NCBI RefSeq assembly: GCF_000172415.1
Contig: NZ_ABLD01000004.1
Coordinates: 124,001-188,000 of the forward strand
DNA from: Paraburkholderia graminis C4D1M
GTDB lineage: Bacteria > Pseudomonadota > Gammaproteobacteria > Burkholderiales > Burkholderiaceae
Reading direction: 5' to 3'
Length of the DNA: 64,000 nucleotides
The notes below the pieces were generated by a model. That model did no database searches and had not been told where the DNA came from. It saw nothing but the letters and a program-made list of their open reading frames with translations. Both the position numbers and the translations under genes were made by a program. Positions 34,951 to 44,545 of the stretch are shown piece by piece; the first letter of the stretch is position 1; the number at the start of each line of letters is the position of its first letter.

Positions 34951-35199
34951 TCAAGGGTCGATGACATCGGCGCAGGCGTCGGTCGGTGCGGCGGCTACGT
35001 GTCCGACCACCGGCACGATCTTCAGCCCCGCCGACGCAATGCGGCACGGCGCGGCCGCGAGTCCGCAGCCCGTCAATCCGGCGCACAGCGCGAACAGCAC
35101 GCCGAGAGAGCCAAGCGTGCGGACAGAGCCGGCCGCGGTGCGCCGCGTTGCCACGCGCGCCGCTTCGTAACTGGATTGCTGCGGGGATTCCTGCGACAT
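34951..35199 (-). CDS. Small lipoprotein, DUF6726-like
   Basis: 82 residues. The N-terminus is basic, then a hydrophobic core ends in a lipobox GLTGC. The short mature part APCRIASAGLKIVPVVGHVA has two membrane-like stretches and a terminal Cys-Ala-Asp. It matches, by memory, a short family found in Burkholderiaceae with no known function. A GAGGT site sets the start. Probably co-transcribed with mliC. Confidence 0.8.
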   Translation of the reverse strand: MSQESPQQSSYEAARVATRRTAAGSVRTLGSLGVLFALCAGLTGCGLAAAPCRIASAGLKIVPVVGHVAAAPTDACADVIDP

Positions 35200-35285
35200 A
35201 CCTACCTCGACTTCAATGAACCCGCGATTCGTTCGATGGGCTCGGATCATTCACACCAGCTTTGCGGACATAAGCCCGGCGCACA

Positions 35286-36509
35286 TCATCGCGCGGATTT
35301 CGCCGACACCGGACGCACCGCCGCCGCCGCCTCTTTCGCACGCGAGCGTGCTTCGCCGATGTTCTCGCCGGTCGCGAGCGCAACGCCCATGCGGCGCTTG
35401 ACGAAACTCTCCGGCTTGCCGAAGAGACGCAAGTCCGCATTCGGCACGGCAAGCGCGGCGGCGACGCCTTCGAATGCAATGCCGGCCTCGTCGAGTCCGC
35501 CGTAAATCACGGCCGACGCACCCGGCGCACGCAACGACGTGTCCACCGGCAAACCGAGAATCGCGCGCGCGTGCAGTTCGAATTCCGAAAAGCGTTGCGA
35601 GCACAACGTGACGAGGCCTGTGTCGTGCGGACGCGGACTGACTTCCGAGAACCATACGTCATCGCCGCGCACGAAAAGTTCCACGCCGAAGAGTCCCCGC
35701 CCGCCGAGCGCGGCCGTGACCTTGTGCGCGACTTCGCGCGAACGCTCGAGCGCGAGCGGGCTCATCGGCTGCGGCTGCCACGATTCGACGTAATCGCCCG
35801 CGACCTGCACATGGCCGATCGGATCGCAGAAATACGTGGCGACCTCACCGTTCGACGGATCGACCGCGCGCACCGTCAACTGCGTGATCTCGTACTCGAA
35901 GTCGATAAAGCCTTCGACGATCACGCGCCCATGATTCACGCGGCCGCCGGCCATCGCGTATTGCCAGGCCGGTTCGACGTCCGCGTCGCTGCGCAGTACC
36001 GACTGCCCTTTACCCGACGACGACATGACCGGCTTCACCACGCACGGATAGCCCACTTTTGCGATGCCCGCGCGCAGTTCATCGAGCGAATCGGCGAATG
36101 CATACGGCGAGGTCGGCAAGCCCAGTTCCTCGGCGGCGAGGCGCCGGATGCCTTCGCGGTTCATCGTGAGTTGCGTGGCGCGCGCGGTCGGGATCACTTC
36201 GGCGATGCCGTCGCTTTCGACTGCGGCCAGCGCGTCTGTCGCGATCGCCTCGATTTCCGGCACGATCAGATGCGGACGCTCCTGTTCGACAAGTGCGCGC
36301 AGCGCGGCGCGGTCGGTCATGTCGATCACATGCGAGCGGTGCGCGACCTGATGCCCCGGCGCATTCGGATAACGGTCGACGGCGATCACTTCGACGCCCA
36401 GCCGTTGCAGCGCGATGATCACCTCCTTGCCGAGTTCGCCCGCGCCGAGCAGCATGACGCGCGTGGCGGATTCAGAAAGGGGCGTGCCGATCCGTTGGCC
36501 GATCTGCAT
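35286..36509 (-). CDS. purT: Formate-dependent phosphoribosylglycinamide formyltransferase
   Basis: 407 residues, ATP-grasp fold. N-terminal [20 protein letters not shown], substrate region [10 protein letters not shown], the ATP-grasp lysine block [15 protein letters not shown] and the metal-binding [15 protein letters not shown] are all typical. The enzyme makes formyl-GAR from GAR, formate and ATP, in purine synthesis. A GGAG site precedes the ATG. No other purine gene is adjacent. Confidence 0.97.
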   Translation of the reverse strand: MQIGQRIGTPLSESATRVMLLGAGELGKEVIIALQRLGVEVIAVDRYPNAPGHQVAHRSHVIDMTDRAALRALVEQERPHLIVPEIEAIATDALAAVESDGIAEVIPTARATQLTMNREGIRRLAAEELGLPTSPYAFADSLDELRAGIAKVGYPCVVKPVMSSSGKGQSVLRSDADVEPAWQYAMAGGRVNHGRVIVEGFIDFEYEITQLTVRAVDPSNGEVATYFCDPIGHVQVAGDYVESWQPQPMSPLALERSREVAHKVTAALGGRGLFGVELFVRGDDVWFSEVSPRPHDTGLVTLCSQRFSEFELHARAILGLPVDTSLRAPGASAVIYGGLDEAGIAFEGVAAALAVPNADLRLFGKPESFVKRRMGVALATGENIGEARSRAKEAAAAVRPVSAKSAR

Positions 36510-36761
36510 GAGGTCTCCAGATAAAAGTCGGATGAGGGTGGGATTGGGTGGAACACGATGTTAACATGCGGACCCCTCGCCGCGGCTTGCTCGCGGCGCC
36601 CGGTTTTAATCCGCACGCGAAGCGCAACGGGTCGCTACATGACGCCGCACGGCGCGGCGCACGCAGGCAGCGCCTAGTCAGTTCGCGCCAATGTCCACGA
36701 GCGCGCCGCGCGCCGAGTGCGTTACCCTTACGCCTTTGCCAGTTTGAAGAGGAACGACGCC

Positions 36762-37310
36762 ATGCAACCACGCTTGTCCACGCGACGTCTTGCGCGCATC
36801 GCCCCTTACGCGCGCACGGCCCTCGCCGCGTTGAGCGTCGCGGCGCTGCTCGGCGCATGCGCGATTCCGAAACATCCGGATTCGGAAGCAGCCGCGCCTG
36901 ATCCGTTCAACCCCGCCGCGACGCAATTGCTCGATGACACGAGCTGGACGCTCACTGCATGGAAGCAGTCGGACGGCACGGCGCGCACGGTTCCGTTCGC
37001 GAACCTCGGCACGCCGATCACGCTGACGCTTTCGACCGCCGGAGGCCAGCGGCACGCGAGCGGCTTTTCCGGCTGTAACCGCTATATGGGCTCGTACGCG
37101 CTGAAGGACGGCAAGCTCTCGTTCGGCACACTCGGCGGCACGCGCATGGCCTGCGCGACGCCGGGCGGACAGATCGAAAGCACTTATCTGAACGCGCTCA
37201 CGCATATCGCGCGAACCGGCGTGCAGATGCGCGCGCCGCAGCAGATGCAGCTCGTGCTCGACAACGGCGATACGCTGGTGTTCGAGCGCAGCGGCAGTAG
37301 TGACAAATAA
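36762..37310 (+). CDS. META-domain lipoprotein (HslJ-like)
   Basis: 182 residues. The signal ends with a lipobox LLGAC. The META domain begins at DDTSWTLTAWK and includes GFSGCNRYMGSYALKDGKLSFG and ATPGGQIESTYLNAL, typical of HslJ-type envelope proteins. An AGAGGA site sets the start. Function in this family is poorly known; roles in outer-membrane stress or antibiotic tolerance are reported for HslJ. Divergent from purT. Confidence 0.88.
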   Translation: MQPRLSTRRLARIAPYARTALAALSVAALLGACAIPKHPDSEAAAPDPFNPAATQLLDDTSWTLTAWKQSDGTARTVPFANLGTPITLTLSTAGGQRHASGFSGCNRYMGSYALKDGKLSFGTLGGTRMACATPGGQIESTYLNALTHIARTGVQMRAPQQMQLVLDNGDTLVFERSGSSDK

Positions 37311-37436
37311 GCGGGAAATAGTGGCGAAGCGAACGGCGCGTGAGTTCGAGTTGTCCGGCGCGCCGCCCGCTTTGCACGAGGACGCAGGCATACTTGCGTC
37401 CGCCTTCGAAGCGTTGCGCTTCGCCGGTTTAAACTC

Positions 37437-37463
37437 GACGGATTGCGTTTTTGCCAATCCGTC
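37437..37463 (+). promoter_or_regulatory. Hairpin just before the ftsK start
   Basis: GACGGATTG and CAATCCGTC form a perfect nine-base stem with a nine-base loop that contains five T. The stem ends eight bases before the ATG of ftsK, where the ribosome must bind, and no Shine-Dalgarno sequence is visible. It could control translation or be a remnant terminator of the META gene. Confidence 0.5.
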
Positions 37464-37471
37464 ATTCGTCG

Positions 37472-40400
37472 ATGTCTAGTATGCACACGGTAGTTTTCGG
37501 CTGGTTCGGCGGGTCGGCCGTCTGGTTCATTCCTCTCATCTGGCGGCTCATCAAGTCGATGTTGCCGGGCGGCGCGGGCTTGCGCGGCCCCGGCACGATC
37601 CGGCTATGGCTCGGCTTCGTCTCGGCGATGGTGGCGAGCTGCACGCTCGAGGCGTCGCTGATCGGCGCGGCCGGTATGAACGCGATCGGTCACGCGCTCG
37701 CGGCGGGCTTCGGCCATCTGCTCGGGCATATCGGCACGCCGCTCGCGGCGCTCGCGCTGTTGGTCGTGAGCCTGCCGTGGCTGATCGGCTTTCACTGGCG
37801 CGAGTTCCTCGCGTGGGCGGACGGCGCGTTCGGCCTCGGCCTCGCGTCGCGCGGTCTCGCGAAACGCGACGACGAAGCGCGCCGCCATCGCGCGCTCGAC
37901 GACGGTGCGCCGCCGCACATCTCCAGTTCGATGAACACGATGGCGCCAAAAAGCAAGGGGCGCTACGCGCGGCCGACCGTGTGGCGGCCGCCTGTCAAGG
38001 GACGAGCTGCGGGTGGTGCGGCTGTCGGCGGTGCGGGTTCGGTGGCGGCTGGACCGGCTGCTGGCCGGGACGCGGGAGCGCGCGCGGCTGCGCAAGGGTG
38101 GCGTGGCGGGCAAGGTGTGACGCGCGGCCAGGTTGCGCCAGTTGAGCCGGTGTTGCGGACTGGTAGCGCGATGCCCGCTCGGCAGGCTTCGGGGCAGACG
38201 CCGGTGTCTGCGTCCGGTGCTGGGAAATCGGGTTGGTCGCCGGCTGAGCCGGTTGCGCCGGCTGGGTGGTTGCGGGAAGGGAGTCCGCGGTCGGGGGCGG
38301 GTGCGAAGGTCGGCGTTGGTGGTGTTGGTGGCGTCGGTGGTGTTGGTGGTGTTGGTGGCGTCGGTGGGGCTGCGTCGGTGGCCGTTGGCCGCGCGGCTCG
38401 CGAGCCTGCAAGCGGTGGATCGTTGCTTAGCGGAGCCGCCGCTGGTGTTTCAGGTTCAGGTGCGGGCGCGACTGCCGCCTACGGCGCGTCGGGCCTTGCC
38501 GCCCGCGCGGGAACAGCAGCCGGCGCGACGCCGGCTAGCGTGGACGTCACTGCACGTCCGCTAGCGAACCGAACTACCGCGCCGCTCAATCGCGCGGTAT
38601 CGCCGGCGCAGGGGTTGTCGTCGGCTGCGCGCGTGGAGGATGCCGCGACGGCCTCGGGCATGCGCCGTCCGTCATCGACGGCGCCGGCCTTTACGAGGCC
38701 GATGGCCGCCGCTGAAAAAGTCACGCCGCCCGCCAGCGTCCAGGAGACGCTGCGCAGCATCGCGGAAAACGCCGCACGTTGGACGGATATGGCCGGCGTC
38801 AGCCTCGCGCGCAGTAGCGGCGCGGAAGGCGCGAAAATCGCGGGTGTGAACGTTGCGTCGAAGGGGCTGGCGGGCGCGGGTTTGGTGGGCGGGGCGAGCG
38901 AGGCGGCTTCGGGGGGCGGCGGAGTCGCTTTGGGAGGTAGCGGAGCTGCTGCAGATTCACAGGGCAGCGGAGTCGAAGCCACTTTGGCACGCGCCGGAGT
39001 CGAGGCTGCTTCACGAGGCACCAGCGTCGATGCCGGTTTGGTAGGTGGCGGAGCCGCGGCCGATTCACAAAGCAACGGAGTCGATGCCACTTTGGCACGC
39101 ACCGGAGTCGACGCTGGTTCACCATGCGTCGAAGTCGACGCCGCTTTGGGACGTGCGCGAGTCGACGCGCCGTTCTCTGACGCGCACGCCCTTTCGCGCG
39201 ACGCTGCGGAATCCGCATCCTCAACGAGCGATGCGTCGCATCAGCAGTCCGATCGCAGTGTCGAAGACGCTTCTATCGCGCCGACCGTTCAATCTCCGTC
39301 GGCAACGCCCGTAGAAACGTCGCTGAAAACGGCTGTCGAAACGCCGACTCGCGCGCCGTGGACTGAAACGCAGCCCTCTGCTGCGGCCAGCCCCGAGCCA
39401 GTCGTGCAATGGCCGATCGAACCGCCTGTCATTCAGACACCGGCTGGCGCACTGACCGACCAAGCTGTACCTTCCGCGCCCGCGTTGCAGCAGGCAGCGT
39501 CTATCACGCCAGCGACACAGCCCGCAGCAGAAGCGCCCGCGCGGACAGCAGTGGCTGAACCGTCATCTGCTTTTGCATCGACGGTCGCCCCGCCGGTTGC
39601 GCCAACGACGCACGTCGCCCCGCCGCTTGCTCGCACGCCGTTCGGAATCTTCGCGAGCCGGTTGCAGCAAACGGATGCGCCGTCGCAGACGCCGCCGTGG
39701 GAACATGAAGCACGTTCATCGACGGAAGAACGGGAAGAGGACGCGCAAGAAGACACGCGCGGTATAGCAAGCGCAAACGCGAGCACGGACACCAACCCCG
39801 ACACGAACCCGGACCGCGATCCGCAACGCGAACTACCTGCTGCGCCGCCCGCGGACGACGCGCGGTTCATCGCATCTGACAACGGTTCGTGGACGCCGCA
39901 CGCTGCAAGTGCAAGTGCAAGTGCAAGCAAAGACGCAGCGGCAGGCGCAGCCACGTCGCCGTCGTCGGCCGATAGCGACGCGCTCGCGTCCCCTGCTCTC
40001 TCGCACGTCGAACCGAGGCTCGCTGATGTCGACAGCCCGCAAGTAGCCGAGCTCGCCGCCGCGCCCGAGCAAACCATCGCACCGCCGACATCATCAAACG
40101 TCGTGCGCTTCCCGGGTCTCGCGACGCCGATGCAAGCGCAGACGGAGGCACATGCACCGACGCACGCCGCGCCGGTCCAGCACAATAGCTTCACTGCGCC
40201 GCCGCCCGCTGCACTCGTTCAGCCGACGCCTGGCCAAAGTCATGGCCTCTTGGCACCGCTCGCTCAAGCGAACGCTGAGCGCGAGCCGACGCCCGCCCAA
40301 AATCCGGGCCTCTTGGCATCGTCCGCTCAGGCTCACGCTCACGCTCAGGCTCAAGCTCAAGCGAACACCGAATTCCAGCCGACGCCGCCCCAAAACCCGA

Positions 40401-41998
40401 GCCTCTCCGCATCGCAGACTCAAGCGCCGGCCCAGCCAACCACCGAACCCCAACGCACGCCCCTGCGCGGCCACGGTCCAACCAACGGCTTTGAATTCCA
40501 CGCGCCGGCTGCGTCGATGGTCGAACTGCCCACGCTCGACCTGCTCGCGCCCGCGGACACCCACATCGAACCGGTCTCCGAGGAAAAGCTCATCGAGACG
40601 GGCCTACTGATCGAGCAACGACTGCAGGAATTCAAGGTGCCGGTCACGGTGGTCGGCGCATCGGCCGGTCCCGTGATTACGCGCTTCGAAGTGGAACCTG
40701 CGCTCGGCGTGCGCGGCAGCCAGATCGTCGGTCTGATGAAGGACCTGTCGCGCGGTCTGGGGCTCACGTCGATCCGCGTCGTCGAAACGATTCCCGGCAA
40801 GACCTGCATGGGGCTCGAGTTGCCGAACGCGAAGCGCCAGACGATCCGCCTGTCCGAGATTCTCGAAGCGAGCGTCTATCAGAATTCGCACTCGCAACTG
40901 ACGCTCGCGATGGGCAAGGACATCACCGGCCATCCGGTCGTCGCCGATCTCGCGAAAGCGCCGCACATGCTGGTCGCGGGCACGACGGGTTCGGGCAAGT
41001 CGGTCGCGATCAACGCGATGATCTGCTCGCTGCTCTTCAAGGCGACGCCCGAGGAAGTGCGCCTCATCATGATCGACCCGAAGATGCTCGAGCTGTCGGT
41101 CTACGAAGGCATTCCGCATCTGCTCGCGCCCGTCGTCACCGACATGAAGCTCGCCGCCAATGCGCTGAACTGGTGCGTCGGCGAAATGGAGAAGCGTTAT
41201 CGGCTAATGTCCGCAGTCGGCGTGAGAAATCTCCCTGGCTTCAATCAGAAAATTCGCGACACCGAAGCGAAAGGCAAGAAGCTCGGCAATCCGTTTTCGC
41301 TGACGCCCGAAGCGCCCGAGCCGCTCGCGCCGCTGCCGCTGATCGTCGTCGTGATCGACGAGCTTGCGGACCTCATGATGGTGGCGGGCAAGAAGATCGA
41401 GGAACTGATCGCGCGGCTCGCGCAGAAGGCGCGCGCCGCCGGCATCCATCTGATTCTGGCGACGCAGCGGCCGTCCGTGGACGTCATCACCGGACTCATC
41501 AAGGCGAATATTCCGACGCGCGTCGCGTTCCAGGTGTCGTCGAAGATCGACTCGCGCACGATTCTCGACCAGATGGGCGCGGAGTCGCTGCTCGGCCAGG
41601 GCGACATGCTGTTCCTGCCGCCGGGCACGGGCTATCCGCAGCGCGTGCACGGCGCGTTCGTCGCCGACGAGGAAGTGCATGCGATCGTCGAGTATCTGAA
41701 GCAGTTCGGCGAGCCGCAATACGAGGAAGGCATTCTCGACGGCCCCGCGACCGACGGCGGCGCGGCGCAGGACCTGTTCGGCGACTCGCCGGATGCGGAA
41801 GCCGATCCGCTTTACGACGAAGCGGTCGCGTTCGTGGTGCGCACGCGGCGCGCGTCGATTTCGTCGGTACAGCGGCAGTTGCGCATCGGCTATAACCGCG
41901 CGGCGCGTCTTGTCGAACAGATGGAGACGGCCGGGCTCGTGTCGGCGATGGGCATCAACGGCAGCCGCGAAGTGCTCGCGCCCGGGCCGGCGGAATAG
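37472..41998 (+). CDS. ftsK: FtsK/SpoIIIE DNA translocase with long repetitive linker
   Basis: About 1508 residues. The N-terminus has roughly three membrane segments (about 3-26, 40-65 and 72-110), one fewer than the usual four. A low-complexity linker of some 830 residues (about 175-1005) follows, with Gly-Val, Ala-Ser and Gln-Ala repeats. The motor domain starts near residue 1007, with Walker [13 protein letters not shown] near 1170 and [12 protein letters not shown]. The C-terminal winged-helix gamma domain ([20 protein letters not shown]) should read KOPS sites. It pumps DNA at the septum and helps XerCD. Start choice between 37472 and 37481 is uncertain. Confidence 0.92.
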   Translation: MSSMHTVVFGWFGGSAVWFIPLIWRLIKSMLPGGAGLRGPGTIRLWLGFVSAMVASCTLEASLIGAAGMNAIGHALAAGFGHLLGHIGTPLAALALLVVSLPWLIGFHWREFLAWADGAFGLGLASRGLAKRDDEARRHRALDDGAPPHISSSMNTMAPKSKGRYARPTVWRPPVKGRAAGGAAVGGAGSVAAGPAAGRDAGARAAAQGWRGGQGVTRGQVAPVEPVLRTGSAMPARQASGQTPVSASGAGKSGWSPAEPVAPAGWLREGSPRSGAGAKVGVGGVGGVGGVGGVGGVGGAASVAVGRAAREPASGGSLLSGAAAGVSGSGAGATAAYGASGLAARAGTAAGATPASVDVTARPLANRTTAPLNRAVSPAQGLSSAARVEDAATASGMRRPSSTAPAFTRPMAAAEKVTPPASVQETLRSIAENAARWTDMAGVSLARSSGAEGAKIAGVNVASKGLAGAGLVGGASEAASGGGGVALGGSGAAADSQGSGVEATLARAGVEAASRGTSVDAGLVGGGAAADSQSNGVDATLARTGVDAGSPCVEVDAALGRARVDAPFSDAHALSRDAAESASSTSDASHQQSDRSVEDASIAPTVQSPSATPVETSLKTAVETPTRAPWTETQPSAAASPEPVVQWPIEPPVIQTPAGALTDQAVPSAPALQQAASITPATQPAAEAPARTAVAEPSSAFASTVAPPVAPTTHVAPPLARTPFGIFASRLQQTDAPSQTPPWEHEARSSTEEREEDAQEDTRGIASANASTDTNPDTNPDRDPQRELPAAPPADDARFIASDNGSWTPHAASASASASKDAAAGAATSPSSADSDALASPALSHVEPRLADVDSPQVAELAAAPEQTIAPPTSSNVVRFPGLATPMQAQTEAHAPTHAAPVQHNSFTAPPPAALVQPTPGQSHGLLAPLAQANAEREPTPAQNPGLLASSAQAHAHAQAQAQANTEFQPTPPQNPSLSASQTQAPAQPTTEPQRTPLRGHGPTNGFEFHAPAASMVELPTLDLLAPADTHIEPVSEEKLIETGLLIEQRLQEFKVPVTVVGASAGPVITRFEVEPALGVRGSQIVGLMKDLSRGLGLTSIRVVETIPGKTCMGLELPNAKRQTIRLSEILEASVYQNSHSQLTLAMGKDITGHPVVADLAKAPHMLVAGTTGSGKSVAINAMICSLLFKATPEEVRLIMIDPKMLELSVYEGIPHLLAPVVTDMKLAANALNWCVGEMEKRYRLMSAVGVRNLPGFNQKIRDTEAKGKKLGNPFSLTPEAPEPLAPLPLIVVVIDELADLMMVAGKKIEELIARLAQKARAAGIHLILATQRPSVDVITGLIKANIPTRVAFQVSSKIDSRTILDQMGAESLLGQGDMLFLPPGTGYPQRVHGAFVADEEVHAIVEYLKQFGEPQYEEGILDGPATDGGAAQDLFGDSPDAEADPLYDEAVAFVVRTRRASISSVQRQLRIGYNRAARLVEQMETAGLVSAMGINGSREVLAPGPAE
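38312..38368 (+). repeat. GGTGTT/GGCGTC hexamer repeat inside ftsK
   Basis: Some nine tandem hexamers alternate between GGTGTT and GGCGTC, encoding a run of Gly-Val-Gly units in the linker. It is the most regular of several simple repeats in the linker DNA; others lie near 39906-39930 and 40326-40370. Length could vary between strains by slippage. Confidence 0.8.
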
Positions 41999-42080
41999 CG
42001 CGCAGACCGCCGGCAAATTGCCGGCAGCAGCCATGCGCGTGCATGACGCCGGTTAGCGGCGCCGCATGAACCACCAGCCA

Positions 42081-42113
42081 CGAACAGGGGCCGCTCGAAG
42101 CGGCCCCTGTTCG
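42081..42113. terminator. Bidirectional terminator between ftsK and the lactonase gene
   Basis: A perfect 15-base stem, CGAACAGGGGCCGCT with its complement, has a three-base loop CGA. It lies between convergent genes and has a short T/A-poor flank, so it may act in both directions. Confidence 0.8.
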
Positions 42114-42136
42114 TTCAACCTGCAGCCTCGCCTCCC

Positions 42137-43345
42137 TCACGACGGCGACACCAGCTTGAAGTCCACCGGCGAGCCGATCTCGATCCGCTTCGGATTCGCT
42201 TCCAGCAAACCGCTCTGCTGGTCGCGCCGGAACACATAGACGGTATCGCTGTTCTGATTGCCGACGATCAGCCACTTGCCGGTCGGATCAATTGCAAACT
42301 CGCGCGGCGACTTGCCGAGACTCGATTGACGCCCGATCTTCTTCAGATGTCCATTCGTCGGATCGACGGAGAAGATCACGATCTCGTTCGCATCGCCGCG
42401 ATTGGTCGCGTAGAGAAAGCGCCCGTCCGGCGACAGATGAATCGCGGCCGCGCCTACCGCGCCCTTGAAGCCCGGCTCGGTCAGCGAGATGGTCTGGACC
42501 TGCGTGAGCTTGCCGTCGGCGTAATTGAACGTGCTGACGGTCGCGGCGAGTTCGCTCGTCAGGTACGCGTGCTTGCCGTCGGCGCCGAAAACCAGGTGCC
42601 GCGGGCCGGTGCCCGGCTTCTCCTGCGTGTAGCGCCAGTCGGTCGGACTGAACAGACCGCGGCTGCCGTCGGCCGTGTAGCGGTACGAGTACAGCTTGTC
42701 GGCGCCGAGATCCTGCGCGAAAAGATAGTGCCCGTCCGGAGAAAACACCGTCGAGTGCACGTGCGCGTTGTCCTGGCGCCCCTTGACCGGACCGCTGCCT
42801 TCATGATGCACGGTCAGCACCGACGCGCCGAGCTGCCCGTCAGCCTGCACCGGCAAAACGGAGAAGCTGCCGCCCGGATCGGCCGCGACCGAATAGTTCG
42901 CGGCGAGCAGATATTTGCCGTCCGGCGAGAGACTCAGGTAGCACGGGTCGTTGCCATCGGCGGAAACCTTGTTGAGAAAGGTCAACTGGCCGCTCGCGGC
43001 GTCGAAGCGAAACGCGCTGACGCCGCCGCGCTGGCTCGCCGGTCCGTTGTCGCCCGGCAGCTCGTTGACGGCGTAGACGAAGCGGCGGTCGCGGCTCACC
43101 ACCAGGTACGACGGGTTCACCGTCTGCGCGACGGACACGCGTGTGGCGTCGCCCGTCTTCGTGTCGAAGCGATAGACGTACAAGCCTTCGCTCTTGCCGC
43201 CGGTGTAGGTGCCGACCAGCAGGTTATAGACGCCGTCGGCGGGAGCGGAACCGGCACCCGAACCGGCGTCTTGCGCGAACGCGGGCGAAGCGGCAATCGA
43301 GACCATGAGCGCGAAACCTTTTATGATCGAGCGGGCGGAGTGCAT
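42137..43345 (-). CDS. Lactonase / YncE-like beta-propeller, periplasmic (PgL family)
   Basis: 402 residues. The signal peptide (about 1-25, ending SPAFAQ) is followed by a seven-bladed propeller with repeats of the type LSPDGKYLLAAN, FSPDGHYLFAQD and LSPDGRFLYATNRG. The family contains cytosolic 6-phosphogluconolactonase, but export here speaks for another sugar lactone or an unknown role. The start is chosen at the signal peptide; a 28-residue upstream extension is unlikely. Transcribed alone. Confidence 0.85.
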   Translation of the reverse strand: MHSARSIIKGFALMVSIAASPAFAQDAGSGAGSAPADGVYNLLVGTYTGGKSEGLYVYRFDTKTGDATRVSVAQTVNPSYLVVSRDRRFVYAVNELPGDNGPASQRGGVSAFRFDAASGQLTFLNKVSADGNDPCYLSLSPDGKYLLAANYSVAADPGGSFSVLPVQADGQLGASVLTVHHEGSGPVKGRQDNAHVHSTVFSPDGHYLFAQDLGADKLYSYRYTADGSRGLFSPTDWRYTQEKPGTGPRHLVFGADGKHAYLTSELAATVSTFNYADGKLTQVQTISLTEPGFKGAVGAAAIHLSPDGRFLYATNRGDANEIVIFSVDPTNGHLKKIGRQSSLGKSPREFAIDPTGKWLIVGNQNSDTVYVFRRDQQSGLLEANPKRIEIGSPVDFKLVSPS

Positions 43346-43670
43346 GGGAGACCACGCGCGCACGCGTCGTGAAGAATACCGGTCAGGAGCTGGCGCGGCA
43401 GGCACAGCGTCCCGGTGACGAAGAAGCATACGACCTCCTCTACGTGGGTTATGTGAGTAAAGCGGTTGTCATCGTGCCTCTGGTCTGCCGCGCCGAAGTC
43501 GAGCGTTATTCTTGTCGGGCAAGTATAAAAGCGTTGCAACGGATCATGCAGCGAAGCGGCCTGCCGTGTCGCCGCGGCGAATCGTCGGCGGCATGACGAC
43601 TGCCTCGGTAGCAATTGCCCTGCCTCTCGGGGACGTTTTTAATCGCGTGTCACCACACTACGGAGTTTTC
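43346..43670. other. Divergent intergenic region between lactonase and DUF3096 genes
   Basis: 325 bases. Near its right end is a plausible promoter for the small DUF3096 gene. The left part should hold the lactonase promoter, for which I see no clear boxes. No other gene was recognised. Confidence 0.45.
43615..43643 (+). promoter_or_regulatory. Candidate promoter of the DUF3096 gene
   Basis: TTGCCC and TTTAAT are separated by exactly 17 bases and end 27 bases before the ATG. Both boxes match the sigma70 consensus at four positions. Confidence 0.45.
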
Positions 43671-43823
43671 ATGAACATCACATTGAGCCTGGGCCCGCTG
43701 GTTTCGCTGATCGCCGGCATTCTGATTCTCGTGATGCCGCGGCTGTTGAACTACATCGTCGCGTTGTATCTGATCATCATCGGGATCATTGGTATTTTTG
43801 GCGTGGGCTCGTCGCACTTCTGA
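43671..43823 (+). CDS. DUF3096 small membrane protein
   Basis: 50 residues, nearly all in two membrane helices with a short MPRLLNY turn between them. The sequence ILILVMPRLLNYIVALYLII fits the DUF3096 family, of unknown function. An in-frame upstream extension exists but is not protein-like, and the promoter position supports this start. A terminator follows within ten bases, so the gene is transcribed alone. Confidence 0.85.
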   Translation: MNITLSLGPLVSLIAGILILVMPRLLNYIVALYLIIIGIIGIFGVGSSHF

Positions 43824-43830
43824 CCGGAGA

Positions 43831-43854
43831 AGCCGGGCGCAGGACGGCCCGGCT
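43831..43854 (+). terminator. Terminator of the DUF3096 gene
   Basis: AGCCGGGC and GCCCGGCT form an eight-base stem with an eight-base loop, followed by a short T-run (TTTTCTC). It begins eight bases after the stop codon. Confidence 0.75.
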
Positions 43855-44046
43855 TTTCTCGTTGGCAAGAGACGTGGATGCAGCGGGAAAGGATGCCGTA
43901 GGGGGAGCAACGGCGCGCGAAGACGCACGCGCGCCGGCGCTACCGCACCGTTCATTGCCGCGCGCTAAGCGATAGATATCATGCGTTCAAACGGCACAGC
44001 GCATCCGGCCGCAGCCGGACGCCGACACCTGCGTCGCAGACGCGAC

Positions 44047-44292
44047 TCAGCCGTTCGAAAGCTGTTCGAGGCGCCAGCGCCCCTGCAGCGACAACGCGCC
44101 GACGGCATAATGGCCGTCACCTTCCTGATAGCGCCGGAAGCAGGCGCGCTCGATCAGAAAGCTCGCGGCGGTCTGCATGCCATTGCGGCTCAGACCGAGG
44201 CGGCTATGATCGAGTGGCAGCATGGAATCGTCCGCGAGTTGGCTCGCGGCGGAGAGAATCGTGATGCAGTCGGATTTTGACGGATTCAGCAT
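44047..44292 (-). CDS. Small protein of unknown function
   Basis: 81 residues, no membrane segment or signal. I do not recognise a family. It holds a DCITILSAASQLADDSM segment and an aromatic, basic C-terminus (RRYQEGDGHYAVGALSLQGR). The gene has a strong GGAGG site nine bases before its ATG, which supports it being real. It is divergent from the GH15 gene and ends downstream of the DUF3096 terminator. Confidence 0.65.
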   Translation of the reverse strand: MLNPSKSDCITILSAASQLADDSMLPLDHSRLGLSRNGMQTAASFLIERACFRRYQEGDGHYAVGALSLQGRWRLEQLSNG

Positions 44293-44545
44293 GGCTTTCG
44301 TCCTCCAAACGGCGTGTGCATGCGCGATGGGCAAGCCGGCTTCGCAAACCCGAAAGTTTTAGGCATCGGCTGGATTACTGATTGTAGGCAGCCATTTGAC
44401 AATTACAACCCGCGTTTTGCCGCATTGTGTGCGGTGAACCAAACTGCAACCCGCAAGTCCGGAAGAAACCAGTGGGGCGCAGCCGAACTTGCCGCGCCCG
44501 CTACTCAAAACGATCAACGTACATTAGGTATCGAAACGCACGGCC

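Noticed and set aside
36558..36567. Palindrome ATGTTAACAT as a regulator site between purT and the META gene
   Set aside because: It is a single ten-base AT-rich palindrome, unlike the PurR box, and could occur by chance.
42137..43345. Cytosolic 6-phosphogluconolactonase
   Set aside because: A clear signal peptide argues for a periplasmic protein, where phosphorylated sugar lactones of the pentose phosphate route are not expected.
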